A stretch of 32,061 nucleotides of DNA from Elusimicrobiota bacterium (GTDB taxonomy: Bacteria > Elusimicrobiota > Elusimicrobia > Elusimicrobiales > UBA9959), in NCBI GenBank assembly GCA_016208085.1, contig JACQYT010000005.1, forward strand, positions 1 to 32,061, given 5' to 3'. The translations under genes were made by a program, and so were the position numbers. This document shows positions 1 to 6,893 of the stretch, in pieces. Positions within the stretch are counted from its first letter, which is position 1. Each line of letters opens with the position of its first letter. The notes beneath the pieces were generated by a model, which was given only the letters and a program-made list of their open reading frames with translations, was not told the DNA's origin and searched no databases.

Positions 1-1
1 G

Positions 2-136
2 GTATTTAAGAAAGAACTTCCACCAGTTGCCATTATGAAGGAGAATGGTTCTCAGCTTGATACCGCCAACATATTCCATGTGAACAGTATAGTTAAAAAA
101 AACTCAAAAGGAAAGTTGCCCCCGAAGGGGGCCTAA
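2..136 (+). CDS. C-terminal end of an unidentified protein (partial)
   Basis: An open frame enters from the left edge and runs 44 codons to TAA at 134-136. The peptide is mixed in composition and Lys-rich near its end (IVKKNSKGKLPPKGA). I recognise no family. It could be the tail of a real gene that starts outside the window, or chance. A short hairpin (GCCCCC-GAA-GGGGGC, 118-132) overlaps its last codons. Confidence 0.35.
   Translation, partial: VFKKELPPVAIMKENGSQLDTANIFHVNSIVKKNSKGKLPPKGA
118..132. terminator. Short GC hairpin, possible terminator
   Basis: A 6-bp stem GCCCCC/GGGGGC closes a GAA loop. Read on the minus strand it is followed by a T-rich stretch with eight T in a row near 93-100. 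Read on the plus strand the downstream tract is weak (CTAATTTAAG). It could therefore end a minus-strand transcript coming from 133-309, where a 58-codon frame with no recognisable family ends at 133. Confidence 0.35.
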
Positions 137-470
137 TTTAAGATGCCCGGTGGATCCGAACCCAGATCAACAAAAGCCGAGACGTCTTTGTGTATTTCTG
201 CAATAAAACCTTTTACAATGCCATGAAGAATGCGCAGACATTGAGGGATCTGCTCATTAAAGAAAACTTCTAACCGTGTTGAATGGAGCGTGTCGTGTAG
301 GGAATACATAGTATCTGCTCGGAAAGTCCTCGCAGATACTTGATTACAGCGATTAACAGGACGATTACGGCGATAATATCCAATGAAGTTATCGCTGTCA
401 TCGCAGTAAAAAATCGTTGTAATCATAGTTCCTGCGACTTTTTGAGCAGGAACTACATAAGGAGTCAATC
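137..470. other. Gene-free leader with three consecutive hairpins
   Basis: No gene is convincing here. A minus-strand frame of 58 codons (309 to 133) ends next to the hairpin at 118-132, but it has no clear ribosome binding site and no recognisable family. The right half holds three back-to-back hairpins: 310-340 (9-bp stem AGTATCTGC/GCAGATACT), 342-424 (long imperfect hairpin built of GATTAC-type repeats) and 426-455 (10-bp stem TAGTTCCTGC/GCAGGAACTA, 10-nt loop). The thiolase ribosome binding site AAGGAG (459-464) follows directly. Confidence 0.6.
342..424. repeat. GATTACAGCGATAA-type repeat cluster forming a hairpin
   Basis: The units GATTACAGCGATTA (342-355) and GATTACGGCGATAA (363-376) face inverted related units that end in AATCGTTGTAATC (412-424). 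The outer 13-nt arms are complementary except for one wobble position. The same unit family recurs at 5910-5988 and 20894-20927, and a looser relative lies at the start of the gene at 2387. Confidence 0.7.
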
Positions 471-1667
471 ATGCCAATCCAGAAAATCATGTTTCCGAGA
501 GCCAGAATTCCTTACGGGACCTGGGGGAGCAGCTATTTTCCCGCCTGGCAGGCGTCGCCTCTGGCCGAAGTCAATATCGGCCAGTTTGCCGCCGAGGCGA
601 TGAACAAGGTCCTGGGTATAAGAAAAGTTCCCAAAACGGAGCTTGACTACCTTATTACCGGTTCCACCATACCCTGGCATTGGAAATTCTGGAATTCACC
701 GATGCTCGCAAGCTGCCTGGGCCGCCGGGTCCCCGGCTGCCATCTGGAACAGGCCTGCGCCACGGGCTTGAAGGCCGTGACCCTCGCCGCCGCCGAGGTG
801 GAGAGCGGCTCCAAGGACGTGGTCGGGGTATTAACCTTTGACAGGACGAGCGATTCGCCGGCGGGCGTTTTCCCTGAGCGGCGGGCCTACCGCAGGACAG
901 AAGCCTTAAGCGATGTCTGGGACAACTTCGGATTTGATCCGGCCACCGGCAAAGCTATGATCGCCTGCGCCGGCAATGCCGCCCGGAAATATAAACTGGA
1001 GCGCAAAGAAGTGGATGAATTGTCCCTGCACCGTCATGAGCAGTACTATAAGGCCCAGGCAGCGGGATTCCTGAAAAAGGTTCTTGTGCCGTTTGAAGTC
1101 CTGGACGTCCAGGGCCGCGTAATGGGAGTCATTGACTCGGACATCGGGGCGGCCCGTCCGACTTTGCGGGGGCTCAGGGCTTTGAGAGAGATTGACACCT
1201 GCGTAACCGGCGGGACCCAGACCCATCCCTCGGACGGCATGGCGTGTCTGCTGGTTGCCACCAGCGAAAAAGCCAGGGAGCTCAGCCGCCGGCCCGAAAT
1301 TGACATCCAGTTTGTGGCTGAAACCGAAGCAAGGACGCATCCCAGTCTCATGCCGGAGGCCCCGGCGATAGCGGTAAAAGAACTGCTCCGCAGGACAGGG
1401 CTTGCGATCAAGGATATCTCCGTGGTGAAATCCCATAACCCGTTCGCCATAAATGACGCCGTGTTTGCCAAAGAGCTAAAATATGACTGGCACAAGATGA
1501 ACAGAACCGGCTGCTCGCTGGTCTGGGGACACCCTCAGGGACCAACGCTTACGCGCCTTCTGATAGAAGGCCTGGAAGAATCAGCGGACATGGGCGGCGG
1601 CTACGTCCTGTTGATGGGCTGCGCCGCCGGCGACGTAGGCATAGCCGCGCTGCTGCGGGTGGGATGA
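471..1667 (+). CDS. Thiolase-family acyl-CoA acyltransferase
   Basis: A 398-residue cytosolic enzyme of the thiolase superfamily, expected to condense or thiolytically cleave 3-oxoacyl-CoA. The nucleophilic Cys lies in EQACATGL (C96). A family His is seen in SHNPFAIND (H322), where classical thiolases have an NEAFA-type block. The GHP block is WGHPQGP (H354). The second catalytic Cys is C384 in GCAAGDVG, whereas classical enzymes have CxGxG. Length is normal for the family (about 390-400). AAGGAG lies 6 nt before the ATG. The next catabolic gene downstream is a 3-hydroxyacyl-CoA dehydrogenase/hydratase fusion, so a beta-oxidation role is likely. The altered blocks suggest an unusual substrate or a synthase-like subfamily, and the exact reaction cannot be told from sequence alone. 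Confidence 0.88.
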   Translation: MPIQKIMFPRARIPYGTWGSSYFPAWQASPLAEVNIGQFAAEAMNKVLGIRKVPKTELDYLITGSTIPWHWKFWNSPMLASCLGRRVPGCHLEQACATGLKAVTLAAAEVESGSKDVVGVLTFDRTSDSPAGVFPERRAYRRTEALSDVWDNFGFDPATGKAMIACAGNAARKYKLERKEVDELSLHRHEQYYKAQAAGFLKKVLVPFEVLDVQGRVMGVIDSDIGAARPTLRGLRALREIDTCVTGGTQTHPSDGMACLLVATSEKARELSRRPEIDIQFVAETEARTHPSLMPEAPAIAVKELLRRTGLAIKDISVVKSHNPFAINDAVFAKELKYDWHKMNRTGCSLVWGHPQGPTLTRLLIEGLEESADMGGGYVLLMGCAAGDVGIAALLRVG

Positions 1668-1670
1668 CAC

Positions 1671-2262
1671 ATGCGAATTTCATGCAAATTAACGGTTCCT
1701 GCAAATAATGACGCTCATTTAAGCCCAGTAGCCCGGGCGCGCGAGGCTCCCCAGACCCCTGACTTTTCGAAGAGACTGGAAAACTTCTTTCAGCTCTCCA
1801 AGGAGCTTCCCGCGGGCTGGGGGCCGGCGGCGGAGCTGGTCGAGCGCCTGCCCAAACCGGGCGGCAAGATTCGCGAAATGGGAACGCCGCCTTTCTGGCG
1901 CGGAGAGCTCGGTTTTGAATCGACGCTGACGCAATACTACAAGCTGGCTCGCGACCACGCCCTGGCCTTGATGCAGGAACCGAACAAGCCGGAAGGCAAG
2001 GACGACTGATGCGCTCATTGCCGCCTGCAAGGAGTTCGAGGAAAGAGCGGGCGCCTTGCTCAGCGCCCGCGGAGCCAAAGGCGAAACTGTGAGGCAAGCC
2101 ATCACGCGTCTACCGGACAAGTTCTCTATTCGCGAGTTGATTCGTGTATGCCCTGGCGTCAGCCGTCCAATGATTCGCGTCATCCTGGAGGCTATGCGGG
2201 AGGAAGGGAAACTCAAGGTGCTGGGAACGGGGCGAGGGGCGATGTGGCAGAAAACGCGATAA
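1671..2262 (+). pseudogene. Frameshifted gene with C-terminal winged-helix-like domain
   Basis: Two reading frames look like parts of one gene. Frame one runs from ATG 1671 to TGA 2007-2009 (112 residues). The continuation is in the next frame, in phase with the segment 1972-2262, and reads ALIAACKEFEERAG straight on from KPEGKDD. The last 45 residues (FSIRELIRVCPGVSRP to the end) look like a small winged helix, as found at the C-terminus of some Fic and regulator-like proteins. The family is not recognised with confidence. A single-base indel near 2005-2012 would join the halves. The second half could alternatively be a separate small protein starting at TTG 2056. It begins 3 nt after the thiolase stop codon. 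Confidence 0.5.
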
Positions 2263-2319
2263 TAGGCCACAAACGTGATAATAAACATGATAATAATGGC
2301 TAATATGCTTTTAAGGACA

Positions 2320-2344
2320 CCCGAAAATTGCAGCAATTTTCGGG
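2320..2344. terminator. Perfect 11-bp hairpin, possible terminator
   Basis: CCCGAAAATTG and CAATTTTCGGG pair perfectly around a CAG loop. It lies between the broken winged-helix gene and the next gene. The following bases (TTAGTTGAAT) are not a strong T tract, so termination is only possible; a leader role for the gene at 2387 is the alternative. Confidence 0.45.
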
Positions 2345-2386
2345 TTAGTTGAATAGGGCAAATAAAAATTCAAGGAAGGAAACAAT

Positions 2387-4513
2387 ATGACAATCTCGAC
2401 AATCTCGGCGATTTCGGCGATGAGACAGTCCACCCTGCAAACCCTGGGGTTGGGGACGGCGCTGGAAATTTTCCGCAATGGACGGCTCCCCGCAAGCGCG
2501 AGGGACCTGGTGGATGAAGTCTTCGGAAAAGTCGGAGACCGGGGGGCATTAGTTATTTCCGGGGCCAACGGCATTGTGGGCGCCGGTAAAGCGATGCAGC
2601 TGGGTTCCAGGCTGGAGCCGTTCGGAGTGCCTATCTTAGCCCTTGATTTTCCCGGCGCGAGCGACGGGATGGGCAGGCATTATCCGGGGCTGGCAAAAAC
2701 CTTCGGCCGGGAGGGGGCCGCCAGGATCATGGAGAATATAATCCGCATGAGCTATAACGGGCTGTGTCTGCCGCAGCAACTCAAGGGCCTTAAGCCGAGG
2801 TTCCTTCTGGAAGCTATCCCGGAAATCCTGGATGCCAAAAAAGCGCATTACAAGCTCTTCCGCAGCGCCTTTCCGGAGCTGGAGATCCGCTCTGTCACGT
2901 CGGGCTTTCCGAGCTCCGAGCTCGGGGTGGGGATCGCGCATCCCGCATTCCCCCACGAAATAAGCAAGATATGGGAAATGGTGGAATCCAATCCCTCATC
3001 CCTCATCCCTCATCCCTCCCCCATCCCCCGGCTTTTCTGGGCGCTGGGAATGATACCCGTCCCCGTAAGCGATAACTGGTCTTTCGTGCTGGACGTGCTG
3101 TTTTGCGGAGCCACCCTGGCGGCACTGAGATATCACCAGGCTTCCAACATGCCGTACTGGAAGATAGACAAATATTTCCGCAAGCTTCTGGGGGCAAACC
3201 CGTTCAGGGCTCACGACGCCATCGGCGCCAAAGGGGCTAATTTCCTGACCTGGTCATGCCTCCATCACCTAAAGCGGCAATACGGCGCTCTGTTTGAACC
3301 GAATGCCGATCTTAATGAGCGCAAAGATACGGGGCAGGAGTATTACCCGCTAAACCACTTCAGGCCGCTTGTAAACTGGTCTTTCGGACGGGATGAAGAA
3401 GAAGACTTTAAAATCCGAATTTTGGGCCCGCTGTTCCAGATGACCAGCCTCATTTTACACGAAAAGCGTTCTCACCTTGCGCATGTCAATGCCATAGGCG
3501 AGCTGTGCGCCCAGTTCAGGCGCGGCATCCTGGCGGTGATCCGCGGCGCAGGCTACGAGGCTGCGATGAAGATAGTAAAAGACTATCACAAACTGCATCC
3601 CCAGGCGAAGAAATGCTGGTATCCGGAGGCGTTTGAGCAAATAGGAACTCCCGAGTGGCAGCAGCTCTATGTCAACGCCGAGCATAACGGGCGTGCGGGA
3701 ATTATAACCGTGAGCCGCGAAAGCTACAACAGCGATGTGGACGCGGAACTGAACCGCGCTATTGACTGGCTGGCTGGTGAAAACATTGAAAGAGTTATAA
3801 TTACCGGGGATTTTCACCTCTCAACGCAGATGGTCGGAGCCGATACGGCGGATTTTTATCCCGCTCTCAGCGACGTCAAAGAGGGCTTGAGGATTTCCGG
3901 GGACTGGTCCAGGACCGCCCGCCGGCTGCATGATGACTTCAAAGTTTCCGTCGGCTTTATAGGCGGCAAACGCTGCTTCGGCGGTTTCCTTGAACTTCTC
4001 ATGCACTGTCACTACCTGGTCAGCGTTGAAGAAGCCGGTTTGGGCATGCCGGAGGTGACTTTGCCCGTCGTTCCAGGCATGGAGGGCTGCCACTGGCCGT
4101 TCCGCAAAACCGCTCCGGAGAAGTGGCCCGGCCTTTTGAGGCTGCTGCTCTCGGGCAGCCCGGTCCGCGCGAAAGAGGCGGTAGGCCGGCTTGTAGACTA
4201 CGCGGGGCCTATAGACAAATGTCTGCAAACAGCCTGGAAGATAGTGACGGGAGCGGACCACAACGTCGCCAGGCGCAAGGTGAAAGAGGCCGCGCTCAAA
4301 AAATTGCCGAAGGATCTCGCGCTACCGGATTCTGAAAACAATGCCGTTGAAGCCGGAAGAAAAGCGATCTTTGAGTGTATTCAGGCTTCCTGCGCCGCGA
4401 CTTCCTCCGAGGCGCTTCTCATCCAGGCAAAGCATTCCGCCGGGTTTATGGCAAGCCCCGCCTGCCGAACCGGCAGAATAGGCGCGGAACTAAAGAAGAC
4501 GATGGAGGTCTAG
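2387..4513 (+). CDS. 3-hydroxyacyl-CoA dehydrogenase / enoyl-CoA hydratase fusion
   Basis: A 708-residue bifunctional beta-oxidation protein with the dehydrogenase first and the crotonase second, the reverse of FadB. Residues about 50-310 resemble 3-hydroxyacyl-CoA dehydrogenase, with a nucleotide-binding stretch (SGANGIVGAGKAMQLG, 58-73), AHPAFPHE (184-191) in place of the family's HFFNP block, and a helical C-terminal domain with the IPVPVSDN turn. Residues about 430-625 are crotonase-like: E536 in FGGFLELL and E556 in GMPEV align with the two catalytic Glu of enoyl-CoA hydratase. The start is supported by AAGGAAGG. Oddities: a heptamer array at 2991-3018 adds the peptide SSLIPHPS at residues 204-211, and the first codons (TISTISAISAM) come from 9-nt repeats. 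The stop codon TAG lies inside the inverted end of a palindromic element. NAD-site divergence leaves the first activity uncertain. Confidence 0.8.
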   Translation: MTISTISAISAMRQSTLQTLGLGTALEIFRNGRLPASARDLVDEVFGKVGDRGALVISGANGIVGAGKAMQLGSRLEPFGVPILALDFPGASDGMGRHYPGLAKTFGREGAARIMENIIRMSYNGLCLPQQLKGLKPRFLLEAIPEILDAKKAHYKLFRSAFPELEIRSVTSGFPSSELGVGIAHPAFPHEISKIWEMVESNPSSLIPHPSPIPRLFWALGMIPVPVSDNWSFVLDVLFCGATLAALRYHQASNMPYWKIDKYFRKLLGANPFRAHDAIGAKGANFLTWSCLHHLKRQYGALFEPNADLNERKDTGQEYYPLNHFRPLVNWSFGRDEEEDFKIRILGPLFQMTSLILHEKRSHLAHVNAIGELCAQFRRGILAVIRGAGYEAAMKIVKDYHKLHPQAKKCWYPEAFEQIGTPEWQQLYVNAEHNGRAGIITVSRESYNSDVDAELNRAIDWLAGENIERVIITGDFHLSTQMVGADTADFYPALSDVKEGLRISGDWSRTARRLHDDFKVSVGFIGGKRCFGGFLELLMHCHYLVSVEEAGLGMPEVTLPVVPGMEGCHWPFRKTAPEKWPGLLRLLLSGSPVRAKEAVGRLVDYAGPIDKCLQTAWKIVTGADHNVARRKVKEAALKKLPKDLALPDSENNAVEAGRKAIFECIQASCAATSSEALLIQAKHSAGFMASPACRTGRIGAELKKTMEV
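2991..3018 (+). repeat. Heptamer array (ATCCCTC)4 inside a coding region
   Basis: Four perfect tandem ATCCCTC units sit within the dehydrogenase/hydratase gene. Three units equal seven codons, so gain or loss of three keeps the frame. The array encodes SSLIPHPS. A 23-nt stretch is identical, and in the same frame, to one inside the acyl-CoA synthetase gene at 22640-22662. Confidence 0.95.
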
Positions 4514-4681
4514 TATACGCGGCGCTAAATTCTGAGCTGGTTTTTGAGCGATGATTTTGCAAATATTAAGCGGACTAACATCTGCTTGTAGCGGGCAGAT
4601 TTATCTGCCAGGAAAATGTCGCATAAATGCGACCGCTACAAATCATGAAACCCAATCAGAATTTAACGCTATGTGTACTAG
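4510..4681. mobile_element. Palindromic MITE-like element with CTAG ends
   Basis: The ends at 4510-4535 and 4656-4681 form an imperfect 26-nt terminal inverted repeat (21 of 26 match), each beginning with CTAG and ending with AAATTCTGA. The 172-bp element encloses a three-way-junction palindrome (4586-4641) and has no coding capacity. Its left end supplies the stop codon (TAG 4511-4513) of the upstream fusion gene. This is consistent with a non-autonomous element or insertion at a CTAG site. It fills most of the gap before livK. Confidence 0.65.
4586..4641. repeat. Three-way-junction palindrome, copy 1
   Basis: The outer stem TTGTAGCG (4586-4593) pairs with CGCTACAA (4634-4641). Inside are two perfect hairpins, GCAGAT-TT-ATCTGC (4595-4608) and GTCGCAT-AA-ATGCGAC (4618-4633), joined by a 9-nt linker. 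Copies with the same plan but different arms are at 24615-24688 and 31829-31880. Confidence 0.85.
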
Positions 4682-4747
4682 CCGGCGGGGCTGTTCGCAT
4701 CGTTGCTATAAATGTACAATGGTAGGATTAAATCCGGGAGGCGATTT

Positions 4748-5908
4748 ATGAAAATAGCGCTTAGTCTGATATTAGCGGTACTGGCGGCGGCGGGCTGCGG
4801 ACCCCGCGAGAAGGTGGCACGGATAGCGGCGGCGATGCCTTTAACCGGCGATATGGGCACGGAAGGGCAGGGAGTGCTCCGCGCCGTGGAACTGGCGGTG
4901 GCGGAAGCAAACGTTTCCAAAAGATTTCCTTTTAAGCTGGAAGTGCGGGCTCTGGACGACCGGGCCGACCCCAAGGAGGCGGTCAACGTGGCCAATCTGA
5001 TCGTTTCCGATTCCCGGGTTATCGCCGTGGTGGGGCATTACAATTCCGGCTGCTCCATCCCCGCTTCCCAGGTGTATTCCCGGGTGGGGCTGCCCATGAT
5101 TTCTCCGGCTTCCACCAACCCCAAGCTGACCCAGCAGCAGCTCGACTCCGGCTGGACCGGCGTCAGAAATATTTTCCGGGTGGTGCCTACCGACGACATC
5201 CAGGGCTCTTTCTCCGCCGACTTCATTTACCAAAAGCTCAAGCTCAGGCGCTTCGCGGTTCTGCATGACAAGACCCCATATGGCCAGGGGCTGGCCGAGC
5301 AGTTTCAGAAGCGCTTTCTGGAGGATGGCGGGAAGGTGTTGAGTTTTGACGGCGTCTCGGTCGGGGACAGGGATTTCAAGGCTCTGCTCACCCGCATCAA
5401 GGCCTTAAATCCCGACGGCGTCTATTTCGGAGGCCTCTACACCGAGACCGGGCTGCTGCTCAAGCAGGCGCGGGAACTGGGTCTCGCCGTCAGGTTCTTT
5501 TCCGGCGACGGCTCCAAGACTACCGGCCTTTTTGACGTGGCGGGCCCGGCGGCGGACGGGGCCTACCTGACCATCACCGGAATCCCGGTGGAGTACCTTG
5601 CCGGCGCCAGGGATTTCATCCAAAAGTACCACCAGCGCTACCCCGCAATGGAGCTGAAGCCTTTCGACCATTTCGGCTACGAGGCAACCAACATCATTCT
5701 GGAAGGCCTGGCCGCTGTGGCGCCGTCCCCGGATTCCCTGGCCGCCATCCCGGCCTTGAGAGCCGCTCTGGTCCGGAAATTGAGGGACACCCGCTACACC
5801 GGGCTTCTGGGCGTCACCACTTTTGATGAGAAAGGGGACACCCTGAACAAGATCATCACCATGACCCAGGCGCGATATCATGACCGCTCCTTTGAGCCTC
5901 TTCAATAA
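4748..5908 (+). CDS. livK: Branched-chain amino acid ABC transporter, substrate-binding lipoprotein
   Basis: A 386-residue periplasmic binding protein of the Leu/Ile/Val type (type I bilobed fold) that captures amino acids and delivers them to LivH/LivM. The N-terminus is a lipoprotein signal ending in LAAAGC, with lipidated Cys17. The mature part begins with the family's VARIAAAMPLTGDMGTEGQG segment and has VVGHYNSGCSIPAS and SPASTNP ligand-site regions. The ATG at 4748 is chosen because GGGAGG lies just upstream and the signal peptide starts there; the 12 codons before it have no signal character. First gene of the liv cluster. Substrate specificity (branched-chain versus other amino acids or amides) cannot be fixed from sequence. 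Confidence 0.93.
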   Translation: MKIALSLILAVLAAAGCGPREKVARIAAAMPLTGDMGTEGQGVLRAVELAVAEANVSKRFPFKLEVRALDDRADPKEAVNVANLIVSDSRVIAVVGHYNSGCSIPASQVYSRVGLPMISPASTNPKLTQQQLDSGWTGVRNIFRVVPTDDIQGSFSADFIYQKLKLRRFAVLHDKTPYGQGLAEQFQKRFLEDGGKVLSFDGVSVGDRDFKALLTRIKALNPDGVYFGGLYTETGLLLKQARELGLAVRFFSGDGSKTTGLFDVAGPAADGAYLTITGIPVEYLAGARDFIQKYHQRYPAMELKPFDHFGYEATNIILEGLAAVAPSPDSLAAIPALRAALVRKLRDTRYTGLLGVTTFDEKGDTLNKIITMTQARYHDRSFEPLQ

Positions 5909-5909
5909 A

Positions 5910-5988
5910 GAGATTACAGTGATAAGGAGGAGATTGCGGAGATAAAATAAAACGATTATGGCGATAAGGAGCCAATCACTGTAATCTC
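5910..5988. repeat. GATTACAGTGAT inverted repeat and GATTAC-type units between livK and livH
   Basis: GAGATTACAGTGAT (5910-5923) and ATCACTGTAATCTC (5975-5988) are a perfect 14-bp inverted repeat with a 51-nt loop. The loop holds further units (GATTGCGGAGATAA, GATTATGGCGATAAGGAG). The only good ribosome binding sites before livH (AAGGAG near 5924 and 5966) lie inside this loop, more than 20 nt from the livH ATG, so the hairpin could bring them near or hide them. Confidence 0.8.
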
Positions 5989-5993
5989 CTCAT

Positions 5994-6893
5994 ATGCTTC
6001 TTCAACAACTGGTCAACGGGCTGACTCTGGGGGCCATCTATTCGCTGATCGCCCTGGGCTACACCCTGGTTTACGGGATTTTGATGTTGATCAACTTCGC
6101 CCACTCCGAGGTGCTGATGGTGGGCGCCTTCGTCGGGCTGGGGGTGCAGCTTTTTTTCCCCCCCTCCCTGACCTCGGGCCCGCTTGGACTGGCGCTGGTG
6201 TTTACCCTGGCGATGGCCGCTGCGGGCGCGCTTAATGTGGTGGTGGAAAGGCTGGCCTATCGCCCGCTGCGCAATATCTCGCGCCTGGCTCCGCTGATTT
6301 CGGCCATCGGCGTCTCCATCATCCTCCAGAACGCCGTTTTTCTGTGGGTGAGCAACCAGTCCCAGACTTTCCCCGACATCATGAAGATGCGTAGTTTCCA
6401 GTTCGCCGGGGCCGACATCAGCTCCCTTCAAATCGTCATCCTGTTCACGGCTCTGGGCCTGATGGCGGCGCTGCACTTTTTCATCCAAAAAACCAGGGTG
6501 GGAAAGGCCATGCGGGCCTGCGCCGACGACATGGAGGCGGCGGAGTTGATGGGCATTGACACCAAACGGATCGTTGCGGTCACTTTTCTTGTGGGAGGGG
6601 CGTTGGGCGGAGCCGCCGGGGCGCTCAACGGAATGTACTACGGCTCGATCAAGTACAACCTGGGATTTCTGCCGGGGATGAAAGCTTTCACCGCCGCGGT
6701 GCTGGGCGGCATCGGCAATATACAGGGAGCGGTTTTAGGCGGCTTCATCCTGGGGCTGCTTGAGGTGGCGGTGGCGGGCTATCTTCCCAACGGCGCCGAA
6801 TGGAAGGACGTGATTGCGTTCGTGGTCCTTATCTGCGTGCTGCTGGCGCGCCCCTCGGGCATTTTGGGCGAGAAGATAGGCGAAAAAGTATGA
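5994..6893 (+). CDS. livH: Branched-chain amino acid ABC transporter permease LivH
   Basis: A 299-residue inner-membrane permease of the LivH family. It starts with the family hallmark QQLVNGLTLGAIYSLIALGYTLVYGILMLINFAH (cut here into its recognisable parts: LVNGLTLGAIYSL, then INFAHSEVLMVGAF) and shows about eight hydrophobic segments. The conserved cytoplasmic loop AMRACADDMEAAELMGID contacts the ATPases. The end ARPSGILGEKIGEKV is typical. It overlaps livM by 4 nt (ATGA), indicating translational coupling. The ATG at 5994 has no close Shine-Dalgarno; the nearest AAGGAG is within the upstream repeat hairpin. Confidence 0.95.
   Translation: MLLQQLVNGLTLGAIYSLIALGYTLVYGILMLINFAHSEVLMVGAFVGLGVQLFFPPSLTSGPLGLALVFTLAMAAAGALNVVVERLAYRPLRNISRLAPLISAIGVSIILQNAVFLWVSNQSQTFPDIMKMRSFQFAGADISSLQIVILFTALGLMAALHFFIQKTRVGKAMRACADDMEAAELMGIDTKRIVAVTFLVGGALGGAAGALNGMYYGSIKYNLGFLPGMKAFTAAVLGGIGNIQGAVLGGFILGLLEVAVAGYLPNGAEWKDVIAFVVLICVLLARPSGILGEKIGEKV

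Noticed and set aside
133-468. A 111-codon minus-strand frame in the leader
   Set aside because: Its first half is made of the GATTAC repeat hairpin and no family is recognisable; only the last 58 codons could be real, and they are mentioned under the gap entry.
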